From Mycolicibacterium frederiksbergense (GTDB lineage: Bacteria; Actinomycetota; Actinomycetes; Mycobacteriales; Mycobacteriaceae): 64,000 bases of DNA. The position numbers and the translations under genes are program-made. Below are positions 19,221-28,480 of this stretch, piece after piece (the first letter of the stretch is position 1; every line of letters starts with the position of its first letter). Under the pieces are notes generated by a model that worked only from the letters and a program-made list of their open reading frames with translations, ran no database searches and was not told the DNA's origin. The stretch lies in the NCBI RefSeq assembly GCF_012223425.1, contig NZ_CP038799.1, forward strand, positions 1,612,001-1,676,000. Reading direction: 5' to 3'.

Positions 19221-20497
19221 TGACCCTCTTCGGTCGAACCCGCCAGCGCGGTGGTCGAGCTGGTCGGATCCACGGTGGTGGCGATCCGGTCGAAGTAGCC
19301 GGCGCCGACCTCACGCTGGTGCTTGGTCGCGGTGTAGCCGCGCTCCTCGGCGGCGAACTCGCGCTCCTGCAGCTCGACGTAGGCGCTCATCTGGTTGCGG
19401 GCGTAGCCGTGGGCCAGATCGAACATCGAGTAGTTCAGGGCGTGGAAGCCGGCCAGGGTGATGAACTGGAACTTGAAGCCCATGGCGCCGAGCTCGTTCT
19501 GGAACTTGGCGATGGTCGAATCGTCCAGGTGCTGCTTCCAGTTGAACGACGGGCTGCAGTTGTAGGCGAGCATCTGGTCGGGGAAGTCCGCCTTGACGGC
19601 CTCGGCGAACTTCTTGGCCAGCTCCAGGTCCGGGGTGCCGGTCTCCATCCAGATGAGGTCGGAGTACGGGGCGTAGGCCTTGGCGCGGGCGATGCAGGGC
19701 TCCACACCGTTCTTGACGTGGTAGAAGCCTTCCTTGGTCCGGTCGCCGGTGATGAACGGCTGATCGCGCTCGTCGACGTCGGAGGTGATCAGGGTGGCGG
19801 CCTCGGCGTCGGTGCGGGCGATGACCAGGGTCGGCACGTCGGCGACGTCGGCGGCCAGACGCGCCGAGGTCAGGGTGCGGATGTGCTGCTGGGTGGGGAT
19901 CAGCACCTTGCCACCGAGGTGGCCACACTTCTTCTCCGAGGCCAGCTGGTCCTCCCAGTGCGACCCGGCGACACCGGCGGCGATCATGGCCTTCTGCAGC
20001 TCATAGACGTTGAGCGCGCCGCCGAAGCCGGCCTCACCGTCGGCGACGATCGGGGCCAGCCAGTTCTCCACCGAGGTGTCACCCTCGACCTTGGCGATCT
20101 GGTCGGCGCGCAGCAGCGCGTTGTTGATCCGGCGGATGACCTGCGGCACCGAGTTGGCCGGGTACAGGCTCTGGTCGGGGTAGGTGTGGCCGGACAGGTT
20201 GGCGTCACCGGCGACCTGCCAACCGGACAGGTAGATGGCCTTCAGCCCCGCGCGCACCTGCTGCACGGCCTGGTTGCCGGTCAGCGCGCCGAGGGAGTTG
20301 ACGTAGTCCATGGTGTGCAGCTGATCCCACAGCACCTCGGCGCCGCGGCGGGCCAGCGTGCTCTCCTCGACGACGTGTCCCTGCAGGGCGACGACGTCTT
20401 CTGCGGTGTAGGTGCGCTCGATGCCCTTCCAGCGGGGGTTGGTGTTCCAGTCGTGCTGGATCTGCTCCGGGCTCTTCGGCGTGCCAACGGTCGACAT
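19211..20497 (-). CDS. icl1: Isocitrate lyase (Icl1)
   Basis: Cleaves isocitrate to glyoxylate and succinate in the glyoxylate shunt and also serves as methylisocitrate lyase in mycobacteria, needed for growth on fatty acids. The signature KKCGHLGGK with catalytic Cys near residue 191 is intact, as are [15 protein letters not shown] and SPSFNWK. The ATG at 20497 ([17 protein letters not shown]) gives 428 aa, exactly the usual length; an ATG at 20521 is in frame but unlikely. Its upstream region contains TTGCAAA-type sites matching RamB control, and ramB is two genes away. Confidence 0.98.
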   Translation of the reverse strand: MSTVGTPKSPEQIQHDWNTNPRWKGIERTYTAEDVVALQGHVVEESTLARRGAEVLWDQLHTMDYVNSLGALTGNQAVQQVRAGLKAIYLSGWQVAGDANLSGHTYPDQSLYPANSVPQVIRRINNALLRADQIAKVEGDTSVENWLAPIVADGEAGFGGALNVYELQKAMIAAGVAGSHWEDQLASEKKCGHLGGKVLIPTQQHIRTLTSARLAADVADVPTLVIARTDAEAATLITSDVDERDQPFITGDRTKEGFYHVKNGVEPCIARAKAYAPYSDLIWMETGTPDLELAKKFAEAVKADFPDQMLAYNCSPSFNWKQHLDDSTIAKFQNELGAMGFKFQFITLAGFHALNYSMFDLAHGYARNQMSAYVELQEREFAAEERGYTATKHQREVGAGYFDRIATTVDPTSSTTALAGSTEEGQFH

Positions 20498-20640
20498 GAG
20501 GGCTCCCATCAATAAGGCCAATTCGGTTTCTTGTTAACGCTGCAGTGACTTCGCTGCGTTGCTATACCGAGCATGCCCTACCGCATTACCGCAGGTCCAC
20601 CCGTTTCGATTGCCAATTTTGTCCAACTGACGGAGGAATG

Positions 20641-20656
20641 TTGCAAAGGTTGCGAA
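20641..20656. promoter_or_regulatory. Candidate RamB/PrpR-type site upstream of icl1
   Basis: TTGCAAA and TTGCGAA occur as a tandem pair (20641-20656) about 145 nt upstream of the icl1 start. RamB and PrpR family regulators recognise TTTGCAAA-like sequences and are known to act on icl1. The rest of the 20498-20745 region holds the icl1 promoter, but I cannot place the -10 with confidence. Confidence 0.4.
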
Positions 20657-20714
20657 GACCACTCCGTGCTTTACCGGTTCAGAAGCTACCGGCCGGTAGG
20701 TGGTTTCTGCTGGT

Positions 20715-20730
20715 CAGTACGCCCGTACTG
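20715..20730. promoter_or_regulatory. 16-bp palindrome between icl1 and the acyl-ACP thioesterase gene
   Basis: Perfect 7-bp arms CAGTACG and CGTACTG separated by 2 nt. It lies 15 nt beyond the thioesterase stop and more than 200 nt upstream of icl1. The form suits a dimeric regulator operator; I do not recognise the regulator. Confidence 0.5.
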
Positions 20731-20745
20731 TTAAAACGTGCCGGG

Positions 20746-21540
20746 TCACAGCGCGAACAGTGACGCGACCGCTTTGGTCTCGTCCCCGACGGCATATGTG
20801 AGCGTTGTAACAGTGCGATCTTCGAGCTCCGGCCCGAACTTGTCGGTCGAGCCGGCCGGATACACGTGCGAGATGATCTCCAGGTCGTCACCGAGCGCCA
20901 CCGCGGAGTCGTGTTCGATCGTCACCCGCAGCGGCGCCTTCAGCAGTTCCGGCGCCTCGTGCAGGTACTCCTCGATCACGCTCCAGTACACCGAGTTGTT
21001 CATGTGGTCGAAGAGGTCGATATCGCTCACCCGGACCGGGTACCTGCGCACCGCCGCCGCGGCCTCGCGGGGGCCGGCCTTGAGGTAGGACTTCCAGCGC
21101 AGCCGGTCCACATCGGTGGTGCGCCGCAATCCGGCAAGGAAGTCGTCGGAGATCCGGGAGGGGGCCTGGGTCTCCTGGCTGAAGTTGATCCAGAACGCCT
21201 CGGACTCCATCAAGCCTGCCCGACGGCCCTCGATGCGCACCCGCATCTCACACCACCGGTTCGACGTCCCGGAGCACCAGCGGCGCAGCCGCAGGGTGTC
21301 CTTGAACGTGATCGGCTCGATCAGATCGATCATCGTGCGGCGGACGATCCACGCCGGATGTGTGTCCTCATAGCCCATTTCGCGCAGCTGGTCGGAGCCG
21401 ATGTCCTGGATGTGCCGGGTGGCGGCGTCGAACTTCAGGCGGCCCTCGCGGTCGATATCGGCCACCCGCAGCGGCCACTGCACATCGAACACATCCGGGT
21501 GCGGGTCGGGGACGGGCATCAGGATCTTCGCCAGGGTCAT
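20746..21540 (-). CDS. Acyl-ACP thioesterase family protein (Rv0466-like)
   Basis: A 264-aa double hot-dog protein. N-terminal FDVQWPLRVADIDREGRLKF and C-terminal YPVRVSDIDLFDHMNNSVYW are the two repeats; the latter holds the conserved Asp/His/Asn-type motif of acyl-ACP/acyl-CoA thioesterases. M. tuberculosis Rv0466 belongs to this family. Natural acyl substrate unknown; the setting beside icl1, fadB2 and ramB suggests acyl chain turnover. The ATG at 21540 is chosen over one at 21576. Divergent from ramB across 65 nt. Confidence 0.9.
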   Translation of the reverse strand: MTLAKILMPVPDPHPDVFDVQWPLRVADIDREGRLKFDAATRHIQDIGSDQLREMGYEDTHPAWIVRRTMIDLIEPITFKDTLRLRRWCSGTSNRWCEMRVRIEGRRAGLMESEAFWINFSQETQAPSRISDDFLAGLRRTTDVDRLRWKSYLKAGPREAAAAVRRYPVRVSDIDLFDHMNNSVYWSVIEEYLHEAPELLKAPLRVTIEHDSAVALGDDLEIISHVYPAGSTDKFGPELEDRTVTTLTYAVGDETKAVASLFAL

Positions 21541-21565
21541 GGTTCCCAATATGGCCTGCGAAGAA

Positions 21566-21598
21566 TGCAAAGCCAACCTTTGCAGCCTTGACTAGGCT
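21566..21598 (+). promoter_or_regulatory. ramB control region: TGCAAAG dyad and leaderless -10
   Basis: TGCAAAG (21566-21572) and CTTTGCA (21578-21584) form a perfect dyad with 5-nt spacing, fitting RamB autoregulation. TAGGCT at 21593-21598 ends 7 nt before the GTG start at 21606, so a leaderless ramB mRNA is likely and a RamB bound at the dyad would cover the -35 region. Confidence 0.5.
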
Positions 21599-21605
21599 GT
21601 TCGGG

Positions 21606-23042
21606 GTGTCCAAGACCTACGTCGGATCGCGGGTACGCCAGCTCCGCCGGGAGCGTGGCTTCAGCCAGGCTGCGCTGGCGCAGATGCTGGACATCTCCCC
21701 GAGCTACCTCAACCAGATCGAACACGATGTCCGTCCGCTGACCGTCGCCGTGCTGCTGCGCATCACCGAGGTCTTCGGGGTGGACGCGACGTTCTTCGCC
21801 TCCCAGGACGACACCCGGCTGGTGGCCGAGTTGCGCGAGGTGACATTGGACCGCGACCTCGACATCGCCATCGACCCGGCCGAGCTCGCCGATATCGTCA
21901 GCACCCACCCGGCGATCGCACGGGCGATGGTCAGCCTGCACCAGCGCTACCGGCTGACCAGCACCCAACTGGCCGCCCTCTCCGAGGGTCGCTTCACCTC
22001 CGGGTCCGGCGCGGGTTCCGGAACCATCACCATGCCGCACGAAGAGGTGCGCGACTACTTCTACCAGCGGCAGAACTATCTGCACGAGCTCGACACCGCC
22101 GCCGAAGATCTCACCATCGCGATGCGGATGCACCGCGCCGAACTGACCCGCGAACTGTCCGATCGGCTGACCCGGGTGCACGGCGTACGTATCGTGCGGC
22201 GCACCGACCTCGGCGACCCGGTGCTGCACCGCTTCGACCCCGCGACCCGCACGCTGGAGATCGGCGGGCACCTGGCCAGCGGTCAATACGTCTTCAAGCT
22301 GGCCGCCGAACTGGGTTATCTGGAATTCGGGGATCTGATCGACACACTGGTCGACGAGGGCAAATTCACCAGCGACGAGTCACGCACGCTGGCCCGGATG
22401 GGACTGGCCAACTATGTCGCCGCGGCCACCGTGCTGCCCTACCGGCAGTTCCACGATGTCGCCGAGAACTTCCGCTACGACGTCGAGCGACTCTCCGCGT
22501 TCTACGCGGTATCCTACGAGACCATCGCGCATCGGCTGTCCACCCTGCAGCGCCCGTCCATGCGGGGGGTGCCGCTGTCCTTCGTCCGGGTGGACCGGGC
22601 CGGCAACATGTCCAAACGCCAGTCCGCCACCGGATTTCACTTTTCCTCTTCCGGCGGTACCTGCCCGCTGTGGAACGTTTACGAGACGTTCGCCAACCCA
22701 GGCAAGATCCTGGTCCAGATTGCCCAGATGCCCGACGGCCGCGACTACATGTGGGTGGCGCGCACCGTCGAGCGCCGCGCGTCGCGCTATGGTCAGCCGG
22801 GTAAGACGTTCGCGATCGGCCTGGGCTGTGAGCTCCGACATGCGCACCGGCTGGTCTACTCGGAAGGGCTGGATCTGTCCGGTGGCCCAAACGCTACGAC
22901 GGCAACACCGATCGGTGCCGGCTGCCGGGTGTGCGAACGGGACAACTGCCCGCAGCGCGCCTTCCCGGCCCTCGGCAAGGCCCTCGACCTCGACGAACAC
23001 CGCAGCACGGTGTCCCCATACCTGACGAAGCAGACGACATGA
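21606..23042 (+). CDS. ramB: RamB-type regulator of acetate/glyoxylate metabolism (ScfR family)
   Basis: A 478-aa regulator. An XRE helix-turn-helix lies at about residues 8-62 (GFSQAALAQMLDISPSYLNQ), followed by an IrrE/DUF955-like middle domain and a C-terminal DUF2083 domain with the cysteines GAGCRVCERDNCPQRAF. This architecture defines the short-chain fatty acyl-CoA regulators (RamB, PrpR), in which the C-terminal part is thought to sense acyl-CoA and may bind an Fe-S cluster. RamB represses icl1 and itself in M. tuberculosis. The GTG at 21606 fits a leaderless transcript. The stop overlaps the next gene by 4 nt (ATGA). Confidence 0.95.
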   Translation: MSKTYVGSRVRQLRRERGFSQAALAQMLDISPSYLNQIEHDVRPLTVAVLLRITEVFGVDATFFASQDDTRLVAELREVTLDRDLDIAIDPAELADIVSTHPAIARAMVSLHQRYRLTSTQLAALSEGRFTSGSGAGSGTITMPHEEVRDYFYQRQNYLHELDTAAEDLTIAMRMHRAELTRELSDRLTRVHGVRIVRRTDLGDPVLHRFDPATRTLEIGGHLASGQYVFKLAAELGYLEFGDLIDTLVDEGKFTSDESRTLARMGLANYVAAATVLPYRQFHDVAENFRYDVERLSAFYAVSYETIAHRLSTLQRPSMRGVPLSFVRVDRAGNMSKRQSATGFHFSSSGGTCPLWNVYETFANPGKILVQIAQMPDGRDYMWVARTVERRASRYGQPGKTFAIGLGCELRHAHRLVYSEGLDLSGGPNATTATPIGAGCRVCERDNCPQRAFPALGKALDLDEHRSTVSPYLTKQTT

Positions 23043-23608
23043 CCGATTCCGAAGTGGCCCCCGCCGGGGACTCCCCCGCCCGCATCCCGCCCGGCGGGCT
23101 GCGCGAACTCGGCCCGCTGAACTGGGCCATCGCCAAGGCCGGCGCCCGCCGGATCCGGGCCCCGAAATTCCACCTGATGAACGTGCTCGGTCAGCACCGG
23201 CTCATGTTCCTGGCCTGGCTGCCGCTGTCCGGTTACCTGCTCTACGCAGGCAAGCTGGACCGCAAGGACGCCGAACTGGTGATCCTGCGGGTCGGTCACC
23301 TGCGCAACAGCGAGTACGAACTGCAGCAGCACCGCCGACTGGCCCGCAGCCGCGGACTGAACGCCGAGGTCCAGGCCGCCATCTTCGAGGGCCCGGACGC
23401 GCCGGGTCTGGCACCGCATCAGCGGGTGCTCATCACCGCGACCGACGAGTTCGTCATCACCCGGTCCATGTCGGCCGAGACGTGGACGGCGCTGTCCAAG
23501 CTCTACAACCGCGCCCAGATCATCGAATTCTGCACCCTCGCTGGACAATACGACGCGCTGGCCGCCACCATGGCGACGCTGCGGATACCCCTGGACTTCC
23601 CGGACTAG
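23039..23608 (+). CDS. Carboxymuconolactone decarboxylase family protein (Rv0464c-like)
   Basis: A 189-aa all-helical protein of the AhpD/CMD family, with KLDRKDAELVILRVGHLRNSEYEL matching the CMD core. The CxxC of peroxidase-active AhpD is absent, so disulfide chemistry is unlikely. Function unknown. It is translationally coupled to ramB (ATGA overlap), suggesting a role in the same acyl or acetate response. Similar genes follow ramB in other mycobacteria. Confidence 0.85.
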   Translation: MTDSEVAPAGDSPARIPPGGLRELGPLNWAIAKAGARRIRAPKFHLMNVLGQHRLMFLAWLPLSGYLLYAGKLDRKDAELVILRVGHLRNSEYELQQHRRLARSRGLNAEVQAAIFEGPDAPGLAPHQRVLITATDEFVITRSMSAETWTALSKLYNRAQIIEFCTLAGQYDALAATMATLRIPLDFPD

Positions 23609-23645
23609 CTATAGGTACGGCGGGCAGGAGCGCAGCGACCCGGGG

Positions 23646-23921
23646 CTACAAGTACGTCACGCCGAGCACCACGAGCGTGAACAACATCGGGGCCACCGGC
23701 ACCGACCACAGGAACGCCGTCCACACCTGATCCTTGCGCTGGTATGCGCGCCAGCCCAGCCAGGCGACGATCGCGGACAGCACCGTGATCACCGCCGAGG
23801 CGATGAGCACCCAGAAGCTCACCTCGCCGGTGTTGATCGCCAGCGTGATGGCGAGCAACCACAGCATGTGCCCGATCACCAGGCCACCGATGGCGGCGAC
23901 GATCACTGCCCTGCTCGGCAC
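23646..23921 (-). CDS. Small integral membrane protein (Rv0463-like)
   Basis: A 91-aa protein with three hydrophobic segments (AVIVAAIGGLVIGHMLWLLA, FWVLIASAVITVLSAIVAWL and APMLFTLVVLGVTYL). The GTG at 23921 lies 11 nt after the lpdC stop on the same strand, so the two are probably one transcript. Function unknown; the partner lpdC does not by itself indicate one. Confidence 0.8.
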   Translation of the reverse strand: MPSRAVIVAAIGGLVIGHMLWLLAITLAINTGEVSFWVLIASAVITVLSAIVAWLGWRAYQRKDQVWTAFLWSVPVAPMLFTLVVLGVTYL

Positions 23922-23932
23922 GGCGGACCCCG

Positions 23933-25327
23933 TCAGAAGTTGATCATGTGGCCGGCCAGGCCGTGAATGGCTTCCTGCAGCGCCTCGGACAGGGTCGGGT
24001 GAGTGTGCACATTGCGGGTGAGCTCGTTGACGGTCAGATCCCACTTCTGGGCCAGCGTCAGCTCGGGCAGCAGCTCGGAGACGTCGGGCCCGATCAGGTG
24101 CCCGCCCAGCAGCTCGCCGTACTTGGTGTCGGCGATCAGCTTGACGAAGCCGACGGGGTCGGCCAATCCGTGTGCCTTGCCGTTGGCCGTGAACGGGAAT
24201 TTGGCGACCTTGACGTCATAGCCCTCTTCCTTGGCCTGCTCCTCGGTCAGCCCGAAGCTGGCGACCTGCGGCTGGCAGAACGTGGCGCGCGGCATCATCC
24301 GGTAGTCACCCAGGGTCAGCGTCTCGGCGCCGGCGATCGTCTCGGCGGCCACCACGCCCTGCGCCTCGGCCACGTGGGCGAGCTGCAGCTTGCTGGTCAC
24401 ATCGCCGATGGCGTAGATGTGCGGCACGTTGGTGCGCATGTGGTCATCGATGTCGATGGCCTTGCGCTCGGTGAGCGCCACCCCGGTGTTCTCCAACCCG
24501 AAGCCCTCGATATTGGGCGCAAAGCCGATGGCCTGCATGACCTTGTCGGCCTTGAGCTCCTCGGACTTGCCGTCCTTGGACACCGTGACCGTGACCGTGG
24601 ACCCGTCGTCCTCGATCGTCTCGACCTTGGTGCCGGTGAGGATCTTCACGCCCAGCTTCTTGTACTGCTTCTCGATCTCCTTGGAGACCTCGGCATCCTC
24701 GTTGGGCAGCGCGCGCGGCAGGAACTCGACGATGGTGACGTCGACGCCGTAGTTCTTCAGCACGTAGGCGAACTCCATGCCGATGGCGCCGGCACCGGCG
24801 ATGATGATCGACCCGGGCAGGTCCCGCGACATGATCTGCTTCTCGTAGGTGACGACGTTCTCGGACAACGACGTGCCGGGCACCAGGCGGGTGGACGAGC
24901 CGGTCGCGATGATCGCGTTGTCGAAGGTCACCGACTCGGTGCCGCCCTCGTTGAGGTCGACCTCGATGGTGTTGGCATCGGTGAACTTGCCGTAGCCGTG
25001 GATCTCGGTGATCTTGTTCTTCTTCATCAGGAAGTGCACACCGGCGACGCGGCCGTCGGCGACCTTGCGGCTGCGGTCGAAGGCGGCACCGAAATCGAAG
25101 GTGGCCTCCCCGCTGATGCCGAAGGTCTTGGCTTCCTTGTGGAAAATGTGGGCGAGTTCCGCGTTGCGCAGCAGCGCCTTGGACGGAATACACCCGACGT
25201 TCAGGCAGACGCCGCCCCAGTATTTGGGTTCGACGATCGCGGTGTTCAGACCGAGTTGGGCAGCGCGGATGGCCGCCACATATCCGCCGGGGCCGGCTCC
25301 GAGTACGACGACGTCATAATGGGTCAC
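23933..25327 (-). CDS. lpdC: Dihydrolipoamide dehydrogenase LpdC
   Basis: FAD/NAD enzyme that reoxidises dihydrolipoamide in pyruvate and 2-oxo acid dehydrogenase complexes and, in mycobacteria, in the peroxynitrite reductase/peroxidase system. The N-terminus [20 protein letters not shown] binds [19 protein letters not shown] carries the redox-active Cys pair; [10 protein letters not shown] at the C-terminus holds the catalytic His-Glu. GTG at 25327 gives 464 aa, the M. tuberculosis LpdC length. It stands alone rather than in a dehydrogenase operon. Confidence 0.97.
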   Translation of the reverse strand: MTHYDVVVLGAGPGGYVAAIRAAQLGLNTAIVEPKYWGGVCLNVGCIPSKALLRNAELAHIFHKEAKTFGISGEATFDFGAAFDRSRKVADGRVAGVHFLMKKNKITEIHGYGKFTDANTIEVDLNEGGTESVTFDNAIIATGSSTRLVPGTSLSENVVTYEKQIMSRDLPGSIIIAGAGAIGMEFAYVLKNYGVDVTIVEFLPRALPNEDAEVSKEIEKQYKKLGVKILTGTKVETIEDDGSTVTVTVSKDGKSEELKADKVMQAIGFAPNIEGFGLENTGVALTERKAIDIDDHMRTNVPHIYAIGDVTSKLQLAHVAEAQGVVAAETIAGAETLTLGDYRMMPRATFCQPQVASFGLTEEQAKEEGYDVKVAKFPFTANGKAHGLADPVGFVKLIADTKYGELLGGHLIGPDVSELLPELTLAQKWDLTVNELTRNVHTHPTLSEALQEAIHGLAGHMINF

Positions 25328-25466
25328 GGGTACCACCCTATCGGGGCACTCGTTTGGTCGCGGACCCGTCTGGGTAACCCGACACGGGCCTTCTCACCAA
25401 TCCGAAACATTGATGGTGTCGAATGCCTTGAGATGTGTCGCACTGCGACCAAGAGGGGGAACCGCA

Positions 25467-26333
25467 ATGCCGAACAAATTGACGCCGCACTTCGAGGACG
25501 TCCAGGCCCACTACGACCTGTCCGACGAATTCTTCCAGCTGTTCCTCGACCCGACGCAGACCTACAGCTGCGCCTACTTCGAGCGTGACGACATGACGCT
25601 GGAAGAGGCTCAGCTGGCCAAGATCGACCTCGCGCTGGGCAAGCTGGGGCTGCAACCGGGCATGACGCTGCTCGACATCGGCTGCGGCTGGGGTGCCACG
25701 ATGCGGCGCGCGGTGGAGAAGTATGACGTCAACGTCGTCGGGCTGACGCTGTCGAAGAACCAGGCCGCCCACGTGCAGCGCAGCTTCGACGCCATGGACA
25801 GCTCCCGGGACCGGCGGGTGCTGCTGCAGGGCTGGGAGCAGTTCAGCGATCCGGTCGACCGGATCGTCTCCATCGGTGCCTTCGAGCATTTCGGTTTCGA
25901 CCGCTACCCGGATTTCTTCCGGATGGCCCATGACGCGCTGCCCGACGACGGGGTGATGCTGCTGCACACCATCTGCGCGTTCAATCCCGCGAAGGCCAAG
26001 GAAGCGGGCATCCCGGTGACCTTCGAGCTGGCCCGGTTCGTGAAGTTCATCATCACCGAGATCTTCCCGGGCGGCCGCTTGCCGTCGGTCGAGATGGTCA
26101 AGGAGAAGGCCGCGGAGGGCAATTTCACCCTGACCCGTGAACAGTCCTTGCAGCTGCATTACGCCAAGACCCTCGACATCTGGGCCGAGAAGCTGCAGGA
26201 GCACAAGGACGAGGCGATCGCGATCCAGTCCGAAGAGGTCTACGAGCGCTACATGAAGTACCTCACCGGGTGCGCGAAGCTGTTCCGCGCGCGCCAGACC
26301 GATGTCGTGCAGTTCACCCTGGCGAAAGGCTGA
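25467..26333 (+). CDS. Cyclopropane mycolic acid synthase family methyltransferase (PcaA/MmaA2-like)
   Basis: A 288-aa SAM-dependent enzyme that modifies double bonds of meromycolic chains. LTPHFEDVQAHYDLSDEFF and YSCAYFERDDMTLEEAQ match the PcaA/CmaA1/MmaA2 group, motif I is [15 protein letters not shown] and the SIGAFEHFGFDRY segment carries the EHF triad for the active site. LQLHYAKTLDIWAEKLQ at the C-terminus is standard. Which member (PcaA, MmaA2 or another) cannot be settled by eye. A purine-rich AGAGGGGGA precedes the ATG at 25467. In M. tuberculosis pcaA adjoins umaA; here the gene is next to lpdC. The 3' end overlaps the ABC operon by 20 bp. Confidence 0.9.
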   Translation: MPNKLTPHFEDVQAHYDLSDEFFQLFLDPTQTYSCAYFERDDMTLEEAQLAKIDLALGKLGLQPGMTLLDIGCGWGATMRRAVEKYDVNVVGLTLSKNQAAHVQRSFDAMDSSRDRRVLLQGWEQFSDPVDRIVSIGAFEHFGFDRYPDFFRMAHDALPDDGVMLLHTICAFNPAKAKEAGIPVTFELARFVKFIITEIFPGGRLPSVEMVKEKAAEGNFTLTREQSLQLHYAKTLDIWAEKLQEHKDEAIAIQSEEVYERYMKYLTGCAKLFRARQTDVVQFTLAKG

Positions 26334-26922
26334 GCTGCCGGTCGGCGAGCGCCGCGATCAGCTCGGGGTCGTGACTGACCACGACGACGACGGCGCCCGC
26401 GGCCGAGATCTCCCGCAGTAATCCGCGCACCGAGGCCGATGCGATGGGGTCCAGCATTGCGGTGGGTTCGTCGCAGAGCACCGTGCCCGCGGATTGACCG
26501 AGCACCCGGCCCAGGCAAGCCCGCTGCAACTGCCCGTCACTGACCTGCCCCGGATACCGTTGCAGCAGGCCGGAATCCAGGCCGACCCGCGCGGCGAGCG
26601 CATCCACGGTGTCGGGTTCACCGCGGATCGCGGCGGGTTCGCCGATGATCCGCCGCAGCGTCCAGCGCGGGTTGCAGACCGCGCGGGGATGCTGGGCCAG
26701 CAGCGCGATCGACCCCGGGGGTGCCACGGCCGCTCCGCCGTAGTGCACCGTGCCGCGGTCCGGGGTCTGCAGGCCGGCCAGCACCCGCAGCAGGGTGGTC
26801 TTGCCGCTGCCCGAAGGCCCGGTGATCCCGGTGATCGCCGCGGCGGGCGCCTCCAGGTCGATCGCGTCGAGCACCGTCGTGCTGCCGAAGGACACGGTCA
26901 CCCCCGCTGCCCGCAGACTCAC
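26314..26922 (-). CDS. ABC importer ATP-binding protein (DppF/NikE-type)
   Basis: A 202-aa ATPase, last gene of a five-gene ABC importer operon. Walker A is GPSGSGKTT, Walker B is TVLCDEPTAML, and the signature reads VSDGQLQRA, a variant of LSGGQ. The C-terminal regulatory/oligopeptide region of typical DppF proteins (250-330 aa) is missing, so this is a minimal subunit. GTG start overlaps the preceding ATPase stop by 4 nt. Confidence 0.88.
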   Translation of the reverse strand: MSLRAAGVTVSFGSTTVLDAIDLEAPAAAITGITGPSGSGKTTLLRVLAGLQTPDRGTVHYGGAAVAPPGSIALLAQHPRAVCNPRWTLRRIIGEPAAIRGEPDTVDALAARVGLDSGLLQRYPGQVSDGQLQRACLGRVLGQSAGTVLCDEPTAMLDPIASASVRGLLREISAAGAVVVVVSHDPELIAALADRQLSLSPG

Positions 26923-27674
26923 GCCGGCACCGCCCGTAGCAGGGCCCGCGTGTGGGGATCATCGACGGCCAGCGCCGCATCGAGCGGCAGTTGACGGCGC
27001 ACAGCACCGTCGGCCATCACCGCGATATCGGAGCAGACGCCGGCGCGCAGCAGGGACGGCACGTCATGGGTGATCGCCAGCACCGCTGCGCCCGCGGCGG
27101 CGGCCGCACCGAGTAGTGCCCAGACGACCGCCGCGTTCTCCGGGTCCAGCGCCGAGGTCGGTTCATCGGCCAGTAGCAGGCCAGGGCGTCCCGCGATCGC
27201 GGCGGCGATGGCCGCACGCTGGGCCATGCCGCCGGACAGTTCGTGCGGATAGCGGCCTAGCGCGTCGACGGGAAGCGCGACGGCCGCGCACAGCTGCGCG
27301 GGTGTCCGGTCCGCATCCAGCCGGGCGCAGACCTCGTCGAGCTGGGCGCCGAGGGTGCGCACCGGGGTGAACGAGGTGGCCGCCGACTGCGGCACCACCC
27401 CCACGTGAGCACCCCGGAGCAGCCGCCATGCCGGCTCATCGTCATGACGGATTTCTCTGTCGCCGAGCACTATTCGCCCCGACACCCGCGATCCGGGCGG
27501 CATCAGCCCGCTCAGCGCGGAGGCCACCAGCGACTTGCCGCAGCCCGATTCGCCGACCAGCGCGGTGACCCGGCCGGCGGGCACATCCAGATCCACCCCG
27601 TCGAGCACCCGCACGGTTTCCGTGCCGCGGCGCCGGATCGCGATGTCCACGGTCAAGCCGTCGAGCCCGGTCAC
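26919..27674 (-). CDS. ABC importer ATP-binding protein (DppD/NikD-type)
   Basis: A 251-aa ATPase paired with the following one. Walker A GESGCGKS, signature LSGGMAQRA, Walker B LLLADEPTSALD and an H-loop His in AITHDVPSLL are intact. It lacks the long C-terminal extension of typical DppD. GTG start overlaps the permease stop by 4 nt, so the operon is translationally coupled throughout. Confidence 0.9.
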   Translation of the reverse strand: MTGLDGLTVDIAIRRRGTETVRVLDGVDLDVPAGRVTALVGESGCGKSLVASALSGLMPPGSRVSGRIVLGDREIRHDDEPAWRLLRGAHVGVVPQSAATSFTPVRTLGAQLDEVCARLDADRTPAQLCAAVALPVDALGRYPHELSGGMAQRAAIAAAIAGRPGLLLADEPTSALDPENAAVVWALLGAAAAAGAAVLAITHDVPSLLRAGVCSDIAVMADGAVRRQLPLDAALAVDDPHTRALLRAVPA

Positions 27675-28480
27675 CAGACCTGCCCCACCGGTGGGCGGTG
27701 CCGCTCACGTACCAGGGTGCCGACGGCCGCGAAGGCGAGTGCGGTCACGACGAGTGCCGCGGCGGGGACGACCAGCGTCCACCACGCGCCGGTCAGCACG
27801 TCGCCGCGGGCGTCGCTGAGCAGCGTGCCGAGGCTGGCCCGGTCCGGGGAGAGCCCGACCCCGAGGAAGGACAGGGTGGATTCGTGCCACACCGCGTGCG
27901 GCAGCACCATGACCATGGCGACCAGCGCCTGGCCGGTGACCGCGGGCAGCAGATGGCCGCGCGCGATGAACCAGCGGGATGCACCGGCCAGCCGGGAGGT
28001 CTGGATCCAGCCCGAGTCGGTGATCGCCAGCAGTTCGGCACGGACCACCCGGGCCACCGCGGGCCAGTGCGTCAGCGCGATCGAGGCGATGATGGCCAGC
28101 GGCGCACCCCGCCACATGGCCGCGATCACGATGCCGACCACCAGGTGCGGCAGCGCGTTGAACCCGTCGACCAGCCGCATCACCACGGCGTCGACCCAGC
28201 CGCCGGCCAGCGCGGCGGCCACCCCGACGGCCAGGCCCAGCACGGTGGCCGCCACGGCGCACACCACCGCGATCAGCAGCGACACCCGCAGCCCCGCGGC
28301 GGTGCGGACCAGCAGGTCATAGCCGGAATGGTCGGTGCCCGCCAGATGCCCGGCGCCCGGTGGCCGCAGCGCCGCCGCGAAATCGGCGACCTGCTCCCCG
28401 GCCACCAGCGGGATGCCGACGGCGGCCGCGGCGATCACCGCAAGCACGATCCATGGCCACCTCGTGCACGCTTCGCTCAT
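27671..28480 (-). CDS. ABC importer permease (DppC/NikC-type)
   Basis: A 269-aa membrane permease with about six transmembrane segments. The EAA-like loop (SRLAGASRWFIARGHLLPAV) that contacts the ATPase is clear. The ATG at 28480 overlaps the stop of the companion permease by 4 nt (ATGA). Confidence 0.9.
   Translation of the reverse strand: MSEACTRWPWIVLAVIAAAAVGIPLVAGEQVADFAAALRPPGAGHLAGTDHSGYDLLVRTAAGLRVSLLIAVVCAVAATVLGLAVGVAAALAGGWVDAVVMRLVDGFNALPHLVVGIVIAAMWRGAPLAIIASIALTHWPAVARVVRAELLAITDSGWIQTSRLAGASRWFIARGHLLPAVTGQALVAMVMVLPHAVWHESTLSFLGVGLSPDRASLGTLLSDARGDVLTGAWWTLVVPAAALVVTALAFAAVGTLVRERHRPPVGQVW

Noticed and set aside
18512..20515. 667-codon plus-strand frame opposite fadB2 and icl1
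   Set aside because: Antisense shadow; both minus-strand genes are unmistakable, and the frame has no motifs.
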